DNA of 64,000 bases, from NCBI GenBank assembly GCA_026874595.1, contig CM049306.1:77654142-77718141 (forward strand), written 5' to 3'. A program made the translations under genes and the position numbers. Each line of letters begins with the position of its first letter. Positions within the stretch are counted from its first letter, which is position 1. The DNA is from Sipunculus nudus. Its lineage: Eukaryota > Annelida > Sipuncula > Golfingiida > Sipunculidae. The notes below the pieces were generated by a model that worked only from the letters and a program-made list of their open reading frames with translations, did not search any database and was not told the DNA's origin. Positions 45,101 through 57,100 of this stretch are shown here, piece after piece.

Positions 45101-48100
45101 AGGGGCGAGTCGGACCAGATGGACACAACAGCCTGTGAGCAGAGGGAAACCAGCGCGGAAGAGTGTGGAGAAATGGAAGGTGACGATAGCGCCCCTTCCA
45201 TGTCTGGAGACTATCCGACACGTGTTATGTTGTGTGATACGTTCGAAGACATAAAAACTCGGGAGTACTTCCAACTGGACAAAGGCGGTATGTATAGTGT
45301 AGATATGACTCTTTGTCGTCCGCAGACCCCAAACCCCAGCGCGGACCACGCTTCCCTCCTAGCACCGCGGGTGAGAGATTCACACACGGTCACAGGTGCA
45401 CCGTTTATGCAAACAGAAGAAACACAGGACGGACAGGAACAAGATGACGCGAGTTCTGTTTCACTTACAGAAAGAATACAGAATATGCCTGCCACGTTCG
45501 AGCAGAGCATGGACGACAGCGATGCGTCTGATGACACGTTGGAACAGCATATGGACGAGAGTAGCGAATGTGAGGGAAACGTGCCTATTAGTGTAACTAC
45601 CATGGATGAGTCGGACGGCACGGTGGAAGACGAGGGAGGCGTGAACGACGCACGGCGTGTCCCTGTCAATACACAAGGAAAGACTGTCGCGTCACGCGGT
45701 GACCGCCCATGTGATACGGAGACCGCCAACGAAGGCAGAGGATCTGACAAACAGAGAGATATGCCTCGCAGCGACCGCCCGGACGAAACACGATCGAGTT
45801 CAGGCGGACCTCCCCGGCATGCGTCACAGAAAGATACAACGGGAAAAGATGCATCAAACACAGACGCGTGTGATATACCACCTGGACACCCGGTGATCAC
45901 GAAGTGCGTGACGGGGTCATTTCACCAGGGGGACCACCAACATTTTCTTTCGTTCTCAGTCGGAAAACAGTGTGTTCCCAACTGCGCAGTGGCTTTGATC
46001 CGGTGCAGCATTGAGGACCCGGAGACTTGGACAACCTCCACATTAGACGACATTTTAGACGCCGGCGACCAGCTTTACTACAGCATTAAAGGGTACCCTG
46101 TGGAAGACGCGGGATACGTTTGTTTGGACGAGTTGCCGGAAACGATTGACTGCTTCTCGCGTTCTTTCTCTGTGGTATCGTACATGTACCGGAGCGACCT
46201 AATTAACAGAAATGATTTCCGTAACACTTACAGAACGTTACGGATGGCTCTGTGTGACGACAAGGGGTACTTATCATCGATCCTGATACTCCAAGACTGC
46301 GCAATCGCTGTCATGCAAAAAGGTAGCAAATATTACGTCTTCGATTCGCACAGTCGGGACATGCGCGGGAAGGTCACACCAACGGGCACATCTGTGCTTT
46401 TGGGATTTGACATTCTTGCAGAGGCTATTAAGCATATAACAAATCTCGCGTACACGCTGAAAGTAAACGGATACGAAAGCAGATTGTACAGTATAACTGA
46501 GAACCGAGTGGACGCACCTGTCCGAGAGCAAACGGACCCTGTTGCCCCCGTCCACAGCACGCCGCGGGCGGACACGCCAGTTGATACGCAGCAGTCGGAC
46601 CGGGTGGACGAAACGAGAGAAAAGGACGTCGCCTCAGCCTGTAACACAGGAGCTGACGAGAAAATGGAAGAGCAGGATGTGGCGGCATCCGAGCAACATT
46701 CGGGTCAGTCCGGTGCGGAAGAAATGGAAGATGTGCAAGGTGACATCACCCGTGAGGAAACGACAGAAGAGGACGTCGCCACAAGACCTGCTCAGGAGCA
46801 GCCCGATGACGGGGCAGGCCAACCAAACCCCGCCTCCGCCTGTAACACAGGGGCTGAAGCGGATATGGAAGAGCAGGATGTGGCGGCATACGAGCAACAT
46901 TCGGGTCCATCCGAGACGGAAGAAATGGAAGATGTGCAGGGTGACATCACCCGTGATGAACAGACCCCTCCGCGATCAGGCGAAGGCGACCCAGGAGTCG
47001 ACGATCTGAACACATCGACCCGCAAGAAGCTCCATATCAAAAGTCAACCCGGAAAAGCTTCAAACAACAGAGGTCGCCCCTCAAAAGGCGTGACGCACGG
47101 AAAGATGGACGAACATGCTGCGTCGTTGGTCAAACGGTATGAAGAGGCAGTCAAAGTATACAACGAACGTAGAGACACACTTGCACATTTCTGTGCAATT
47201 TGCACGTCCAAAGTGGTTGGAAATATCGAGGAGGTAGAGGAAATGAAGCAGAAACTGACAATGTTGAAGACGAAAGCACTGCGAGCGCGTACGAATATCC
47301 CATCATTACAGGGCGTCGATATACCCCTGATTGTGAAAAAGAAAGTAGAGCGTAAGCACAAGATAAACATAATGCCTAACACAGCGAAGGCTACAAAGGC
47401 TTTAGACAAGGCAGAAACAGAAGCAGCCAAAAGGGAAAAGAAAGAAAATGATCAAACAATCGCAGACATGCGGGCAGGCCTTTTGAACGAATTGCGAGAC
47501 CCCAGTGTCACGTACGATGACGTGAAACGAAACGAGTCGAAATACCAGCACGTCCTGCCAATAACACCCGCAGAAGAAAAAGACGCTAAGAGTACCGTCG
47601 AAGCATGGATGACGAACATGGCCGATTACATCGAATATGCCCTGATCCACATCGAAAAAAAAGCAGAAGAGTCACCGTCCATGTTGGCCGAGCCACCCCG
47701 TGGAGTGCCCGGGATTTTCTGGTTACACAAAGAAACGGATACACAAGTTGCGACGGGCAGAGCGCTGTTGGAAATGTACAGGGTGCTGCGCGCCAGCGCC
47801 GTCGACCATAACAAAACGCTGATAGACATGGTGGATCAACTGAAAGCATGGCTCGAGAATGCTTCTTTGCAATGTGTACATGATAAGATCCGCGCGTGCC
47901 TCGAGACATGGTACGAACTGGACGCTTCTGTTCTCGACGAACGAGTCGATGCAATGCTCGGTCAGATTATGCCCCAATTACGTCTGATGAGGCTCCGTAT
48001 CAGAAGCGGGACCAGTGGTGACGATGAAAAAAGTTTACGACGCATGAAGATAAAGATCACATGTATGCAGGACGACTTGCGGGAACTACTCAGAAGCGTT

Positions 48101-51100
48101 TATGAATCTGCAGCACAGTACAGGGCGACCTCTAAAAAAAATGGACAATGGCATAACACGTTGACAGAAACGGAGAAAAAGCTGCAGAGAGAGTTGAAAC
48201 AAATTGAGCAGGACATAGCTGCTGTGAGCGCACGGGTAGTGTCACTACCACAGCTCCGCAAGTCGCACCGGAGGAGAATGAATGTCCCTTTAACGCCGCT
48301 GACCGAAACTGAACCAATAGAGGGCCCTCCTTCAGCGCCCGAAACGGCATCAGTGAGAGAAAACCCGTCCGACGAAGTGAATAACGACCGTCACGAGAAC
48401 GATCCTTTGACGCGGGACGAAGCCCGTCGCATATTGACGGAAAAGAATACACCAATGCAGGTGCGCATCGCTACCATTGCTCAGAGGTGCCCGGAGGTGA
48501 AAAAATGGAACACGCGGGTAAGCAAAGCCAAGGACGATTACGCCTCTCATAAGCGCCACCTCGAGGAAATTATTAAACGTTGCATGGGTACTGAGTGCTC
48601 TTCGTGCACAGAAGCAGCATCGTTTATACAAACGATCGACGAGCTGGAGGGTGATGGGCAATCCCTGCGACGCACAACCAAAAATGTTCTTATGAAAGAC
48701 CATGGCATCCCCGCAGGGATATGGGATGAATTGCGGGTCATCGCAGAGGTGTATGCGATCCCCGACCTGCCGGACACAGAGAAAGTGAGAACGAAACTGC
48801 GGGCACAGTTGGAGAAACTGAGTAAACAGGAAAAGGACGCAGAGAGAAAACAACTGCTGCAGCTCGTGAAAAGCGGTCAACTGGAATACGCGAGAGCCAG
48901 AAACGTCGTACAATCTCTTCTGCCTCTGCAAAAGGACGACGTATCGTTTGGGAAACAGGCGGTGGAAGTGTGGGTCAATAACGTGGTCAAAGACGTCGAA
49001 ATTGCATTGTCTGACTATGAGCAATCGTGTCCACCTGGATGCGATGCTCCGCCTGAAAAACTACCGTGTTACATCTGTCTACTTGAGAAACCTGACAGTA
49101 CCGGCGCTGAGCTGCAGGAGTTGCTCGGAGTTTGCAAGGACGTTTATAATGCCTCTCACAACGATTCCCGCGAGGACAAGCTGAACAGATTGATCGCCTG
49201 GGCTCGTCAGCCCGGCACCAAACCTATTCTGAAAGGGTTGCGCTGCTGTTTCAAAAACGTGTGGAACGCCGAAAGCGAAGAATTGGAAAAGCAGATAAAT
49301 GAACACGTAAGTCGAGTAGATGAGATGTTCAGAAACGTAGACGCGTCGTACACGTCGGACGAATGCAACCGTAAGAATGTAACTCTCCTGGAAGAACACA
49401 TTGAAAAGGTGAGCCAGGTGAAGAAATCACTTTCGTGGTGTGAGGATAAAGCCGCAGCATGGCTTCAAAAGTTAGGTGGGAATCAGGACCAGCCGTTCGA
49501 CGTAAAAGGATGTCGTTCGGACGGCTTGAAGAAGATACTACAGTTACTGAATGCAAAGAACGATAAGGCAAACGCGCTCATAGGAAAGTTGCAAGGCTGG
49601 AAAACAGCCGAGCATGTACAGGCACAAACCGCAAGCAGTCCTGGGCAGTCCTCTACCGTTCGGGGCACAGGTGATGACGAATTGATAGCCAGAACACACG
49701 CGGCGCAAACTGCTGCGGCAGAAACGGCTGCAGCAGAAACGGCATGGTTGAAAGAAGTGCTGGTCGCCACTGAACAATACAACACCTCAACGGAAAAGAC
49801 ACGTGCATGGATCCAGGCATGCAAGACGTTTCAATTTGAAAATACACGTGATATCGATATGTACAAGAAGGAACTCGATCAGCAGGTGGGAGTACTCGAT
49901 ATACACAACAGCACCTTGGACAAACTCAGACGCGGTAACTGCGTGGTAGACGGAACGCTGGTCGCCAACAAGGACACTACTTTTTGGGGAAATAAGGAGA
50001 AGGAGCAGATCCGTTTTAAAAAAACCGAACCAATCACACGCACACAGATAGAGGAGGCCAAGAGGGTCATGCAGACTAAAAGAAAAGAACTGGAAGCTAA
50101 AGAAAAACGCCAGAGGCGCGAGGAAATCGTCAGAGATCTCACTGCAAGTGGCACTCTCACAGACGTGACAAGCAACCTGGCACAATACATGGACACGATC
50201 TATCCGCTCACTAAAGAAGAGGTTACGGATCTCTGCTTGCACTGTTCACATTGGACAGACCGTTTGACAGAAGACGTAGAGCGGTTGGCACACGCGTACA
50301 CAAGCGGACTAGACGACGGTGCCTCACAGGATGCTCCACGTTGTATCGCGGATGAAGTCCCGGCCGTTTTCGGATTGCTTGAACACATGTGCTCGGACAA
50401 CTCAGACAAGAAACAGCAATATCAACGGAAACGTAAAGAAGCCGAAACTTTGCTTGAAATCTATCAAAACCTTCGGGCAGAGCAGTGCGCGCGTGACACA
50501 GACAACGCCAGCCGCATTCAATTTCTCACAGAACGGGCTTGGAGAGAAACCACCCCGAAGAGGACCAGCAACGTATTGCTCCATTGCATCATTCAGGTTT
50601 TCAACGAGTGGACGGATCAGACCGTGCGAGATTGCACGGAAACCGTACGAGGTTCGGCGTCTGCCATACAGGCCAGTTCAGAGGATATCGAAAGTTTTTC
50701 TAAGGACGGCATGCATCATCTCATTACCACGTGGGACCAAACCGGACTGGACCAAGCGAACAACCAACTGCGCGACTCACAAAAACGACTGAATGACACG
50801 CTAAACGCCCTGACGGCAGCAAAAGCAGCGGCGGGTACCCATTGGAACAAAGGAGACGGTGGTTTCGCGAAAAAAATGAATGCAGCGGACAAAAGCATCA
50901 ATGCAGCCATACACCAGATTCAGCTGCTGAATGTGCGTGCGGAACACCTAAGACAAAAAACCGACATGGATAACAAACACACCGGGTCCGATCACGGCGA
51001 ACCTGCAGACCATGTTACCGAGGCTTATAATAAATTGCTGACCACCGGTTTATCTGAAAAAGCAAATCTGCCCGACACCATACTACAACACGTGAACAGA

Positions 51101-54100
51101 TGTGGGCCAACAGATGAGGTTACCCGGATGCTGGATTCGCTCTTCCGACACCTGGCGCGTGTCCTGGAATGTCCCACGCGGCTGCAGGATCAGGTCAGGT
51201 TTGGCACACAGCTTGGCGTTAAACAGCTTGGGACGAGTGACATTCCTTTAGCTAAACGCCTGTACCGTCTTGTCGACATAGTTGCCGCGAGGACGGGAAC
51301 CCGAACCACGTACAGGCAGGAACTGGAAGCCGGCCATGTCGTCATCAGCGGAATAGAAAGTGCCGGGAATGCAATTAGCCACATGATCACCGATCGACTA
51401 AAGCAAAGTGTCGAGAACCTGTATCCACAAACGCCAGCTTGGACATCTGTGACGGCTAACCTCGACCGCCTTCACAACATGATGGAAATGCACGACATGG
51501 AGCACACCAAGCGCAGTTGTATGGCAGATATGTTCGAAACGAAACTCAAATATGTGGAAACAGCTGCACAGGAAGCTACCACAAACGTGGACAACAGTTT
51601 TCAAAGCGTTAGCTATGCATTGTACAGTTTACGACATATACAAAATGAACTGAACATGTTGAAACAAGAAATAGCCAAGGAGCCAGATAGCGTAAACAAG
51701 CAGGAACGGGTGGGCAAGGCGGAAAAGATGTTGAAACAACGCTACATTTCACACCTGCGTAAGCAGCTAGAGGGTGTGATAAAGGATATACTGAAAGATG
51801 CCATACAGGAAATGCAGGACATCCTGGTGAATTACCACTTGACAGACGAGCACGTACACTACCAATGCATAGCGCACCGTACATGTAATGTACGCGAACT
51901 ACTGAACCGATGCTACCAACTGCTCCAGGAGAATGCTCACTGGGGCGGCACGGATGGGATGTTTACAACAGGAGGTACAGGTAACAACGTCATGACACTT
52001 CTGAAGCAGCTGAAGCCTGACGATGTAAAATGGTTCGACGGTCTGGTGGGACTTCTGAACAAATCAGTTGATGCCACTTTAGGCAGTACCAAAAACCTCG
52101 CGCAGTCCATTCGCAGGTGGGCGTTCGAACAGGGTGAAAAGATACTACGTTCTGAAATACCAGCTGACAGCAGGTTGGACCCGACTGAAGATGTGCCCGA
52201 CTTGCGTGAATGGCTAGATAAAGCTTCTCGCATGGGTGAGCGCGTACAGTCTTCGCTCTCCACCGTTTCCTGGATCCTGCAGTCGCAGGAATACCAGTAC
52301 GTGTACGATCTTGTGGCAGGAACCCTCACAGCATTTCAAACGTTAGCGTTGCAAATCACTGGATCCAGCTATCAAACGGCCCTTAAGTACGCGGATAATT
52401 TTAAACAGAGTGTGCATGCTATTGTAGACCGAATCCGGAACGACATATCAAGCGGGCACCAGTTGATCGTTGCAGAAACGGCTTTATTCCATGGGCAGCC
52501 CTGTGACGATGTGACAGTGGCGGGAAAAGGTATTTCCGTTAACCTGCATAACATCATACGACATACAGGTGAACTACAGGACATCTTACAGGACGCTATG
52601 ACCATAATATACAGTTTCCGATACGCTCATACGTGGCTCATTCAAACTGTGTATCCTTCGTGGAATAGGACACAGTCTGCCATTCAGGATTCCCTGCAAC
52701 GTCTGCAAAATGAAGTAAGCACCTATATACCCCAATATATACTCGACGCATGGATCAAGCAGCTGGACGATAAAAGCAGCCAGTTGTTCTTGGATTGGTT
52801 GCAGGCAAAGATACATACAGAAACGCAAGTGTCAACTCACCTGCATACCTGTTATGGCACGAGGAATTTCATGCACGAATCAGCAAACACACAACAACAA
52901 ATTATACAACTGACAAAACGAGCTGTTGACAAAGAACATGATCGGCGGACCACGCTGATAGAAAACAACGTGTCAGCATGCAAAGAATTCCTGCAACGTA
53001 AAGTAAATGAGCAAAACAGGAATCCGGATACTGACGGTTTGCGTAATGGCATAAAGACGCTTATCGATAAATGTATCCGAACAGTTGAAAGACACTGTGA
53101 ACATGGCAAGTTGATCATACAATGCATTTTAACATCCTGTAAGTGGTACGAACACATATGCAACAGGTATATGGACGACACTCGTGCGCTAATGGGGAAG
53201 AAGTACACAGAGGAAATGTCGCATTCTCAAACAGGCAACATGCGCAGCGTACCAGACATCATGTCTTGTGTCGTAGAACAGTTAGTTGCGGATATAGAGG
53301 AAGATGTCACGCAGCGAATGTTGATACTCGCCGACAAACTACATCTCGACCTCATCTCCTTACATACTGAACAGATGACGTATCACGCGAACGCGTTATC
53401 GGTGCATCACACTCTCGGATGTTTAGCAAGCCTTATGGTCTTCAGTCTGTTTGACATGCAGCAGCAACAGCTGCACGACTATACACACGTAGAGGGGCGT
53501 CTCACCGAATGTAGACGTTCTGTTCAACAAGCTGTGCAGATGTCAGTGGCAATTATGGAATATACGGAACAAAACCTGCGCAACCTTTTACAACATGATT
53601 CCATCCCCTTCGGAACTGTAGGTTCGTATAAGGCGGATGTGCAAAACAAAAGGGAAGAACTATCCCGTATGATGATGGAAGCGGAAGATGCTTTCAGCAG
53701 GTTGCAACACACATGGCCATCAACCACAGAAATTCGTATCAACATAACCGAAAACGTCAGTCTGCAAGTGTTAAACGAGGTATATAACACGTGTAAAACG
53801 AGGATCGATGCATACCAAGCGTTTTTGGAATTGATACAAAGGGCGACGCATCTTGACACACCAGACGAAAGACGAGAGTGTGAAGAATCGTGGTGGTGTG
53901 ACGGTATGGTCGTCAGAGAACGTTTGATGACCGCGTTTGTTCGGCACGTGTCACATGACGACACAGACGACAAAGAAAACCTGAAACGCGTGCGCGTCTG
54001 GCTGGATAACATCCCTAAGGTGTACAAATGTACGCTTTCCCAAAAGGATGTCAGGCAGTTGCACCAAGAAAAAACACATAACATTTATAAAAAGAGCCAG

Positions 54101-57100
54101 AAAGAGAACAATTGGGGCTCTTGTGTAGAATACGATAGCCGGGCGGAATGCGACCTCCTGTTCAAACAAGTTATCTCATACCAGTCTGGAACAGGTATAA
54201 TGCTCCATCCCTTCCCTGACGCATTAAGGCAACTCTGTTCCGCCTGGTTGGCAAGAGTAAACTGTCAAATGGATCAACAATCCCGAATGCTCACAGTGTT
54301 AAAGAAAAACAATATCACGGTAGGTTACGAAACGTGGAATTCAACGCGTGTGATAATGGACGTTTGTGTGTCAGGTTACACGTACCCATCTGACCCGGGC
54401 GGTTGGTTACCAGAAGAGTGTTTAAACCACATGGTGCACGTTGTGCTGCGAACTCAACCCTCCCCGTTACAGGAACGTGTGTTAGTGCAGGCACATTTGA
54501 GCTTGCATGTGTGCATGCAGGAGGTCACGCACGGCAACGTTGACAACCCACGTTCACATTACAGCTTTGCTCACATTGACGACGTGTACGCAACCAAACC
54601 GCCCGGTGTTCCTTTGGTTGCTGTTGTGGCAAATTCCACAAGTTTAGGTTTCACGCGACTAATGCGGAAACCCGAGCCAAATACGTGTTCTAGCCTTTAC
54701 GAAATTATCGGACCCGTCTCTGCGTGGATGCATATCCGAGAACAGTCTGATGGCCACAACGAATTAGACGCCGCAGCAGACCACATGTCCGTAGTGCGTC
54801 CATTATTGTCAGAAGACACTGTTATGTTTCTGAATGACCCAAGTACTTTCCAAACGCAATGTACTATATTTCAACAGTTTTTCAAGGCACGCGGAGAACA
54901 CGATATCGCTTTGAGTACTAGAGAGGGTGCGCGTTACGAAGGGAACTGGTTGTTCACATGTACAAACGAAAACGACTGTTACACAGTGCCGCAATGTGAC
55001 ATGGACACAATATTTTGTTGCACGACAGGGTTAGCGCAAGCCGCCGGACGACAGGACAATTCGTCAGAACACATCACAGTGGAAGCCGCCTTGCCGTTCA
55101 GTCGTGAACCCCTGGATCGTATTACGACAAAACAAACTGTTTCCGTCACGGACCTAATTCCGAACGATGGCACCAGTAACACATCTGGTTTATACAAGGT
55201 CGCGCGGCACGTGTTCAGGGTACTCGAATGCGTATATCCGTTTATCACGCGACAAACATTGGAATCATTGAAGGCTGAGCATGGACGTCAGACAGGTGTT
55301 GAGACGCGGTCAGATGGCGTCAAGGGATGGTGGATCAGCTCACAAAAAGCCCAGGAGACATGGCACTGCCTGTGGGTGTACGGGATCAGGTTCTGTCTGG
55401 CCATGAAAAAAGTGAATTCCGCCAGGGCAATAAACGGTGAGCAAGACGTCGGGCCCTGGGGCGAATTTCCGACCTTTTTTAACGTGTGTGGGAGACCCGT
55501 CTACAATTTGAAAGACAAAGATCTCTTTCAATGGGTCAGGATGACGGACAGCATCATTTCGGACACGGGACGGACCTCACACCTTTTCTGGTTGGCAACA
55601 TGTACGGCAGCTGTCTTCGCGTTTTGCGGCTCCAATGTGCACTGGGGCCTGAAAGCCTTGCTCGGTAAAACAGGCCTCCACCACTACGTTCTGAGCAAGG
55701 ATATACCGACGCGATGGTCAACAAACAATCAGCCACGATGGGACGACCGTTTGTGCTTGCGTGTTGCCGAAACGCTAAGAGGCTTTATGGCTTATGCAGT
55801 GACAGCCGGACGTATGATCGACTCCGAAGTCTTGGAAACACTGTGGGCACAACACGGCCACGGTGTCGGGTCAGTTTGGGACCACATCTTGGAAGAATAC
55901 ACGCACTTGCCAACGAGATGTGGAAATGAAAACAATGGTTTTCAATTCGAAGAAAGAGAGGTAGCAATGCATGAAGCAGCAGATATGCAGCGGAGTGTCC
56001 TTCAACACGTGTACGGGTTGGACAAGCCGGAAGAATACGTACAGGATGGCTCCAACGTGCGAGCGTATGATGTATCGTGGCCATGCTCGGGTATGAAAAG
56101 CAAGGCACAAGGTTGGTGCCGATTTGACGTCATCCTCTTTTCGCTCGTCACGGGTATACCATTGGCCACGTGTTACGACACCGTGGCCGGCAGCAAAATA
56201 CCTTTTCATCGCGAATGGACCAATTCCACGTACAACCCAAACGTGGATAGAATCATCGATCCGGCTTCTGCTTACCCTGCCCCTCTCACGGCGGACACCT
56301 GCCCAACAGATATACTCCGGTACTTCTTCTCTTTCGACCAAAGCGCCCTGCCCTTGTTTGCTGCACTTCCGAGGTCGTCCGCGTCTAGCAGCACTCACGT
56401 CCCAGTCAACAAGTACCTGGATGGTTTGAGGGGTTCGACGTTCATTCCTATAATAAGCGTGCAGATACTTACAGACGGTCTCAACACGGACGGTGGTGAG
56501 CGGTTCCTGCCGACGGGGTACGCTGTGGCAAACGAACACAACGAGAAAGTAAACCAACTGTCGTTTACGTATGGCGAAAGGATATGCGGTCCCGTTGAAG
56601 TTGAACGGGGTTGGTTTCGAAGGGTTTACAGAGTCCGCACAACAAAGGCGAGCGATGACGCGGGACTCATCCCTTGGTGTGATCGCGGTCACCTGGAGTG
56701 TGTTTCGTCGGACCAGCACCCAGAATTCCCGTTGCAGATGTACACAAACGAAGAAGTTGCAAGGCCCAACGACAATGAAACACAGTTTCGTGTCGACGAA
56801 CTCTCAGAAATAGAACTACAAAATCTAAATGTACAGCAACACCATATGACACAGGGACACACAGGGTCAGAAGATGACGGCGTGTCTCTGTTTCACGAGA
56901 TACAACAGACGGAGGAGTTGCTGAATAGCAACTCGCGTGATATATCTCCGTTACCTGTCTCACAAACCGCAAGTGATATATCATGCGCATATGTACGATC
57001 AAAGTCAGACGATGACGTACAAGAACACCTGCCTAACAGGAAACAACATCGCAGTTACGAATTGTGTGATGACGTAACAACACAGGGTCAGATAGACTCC

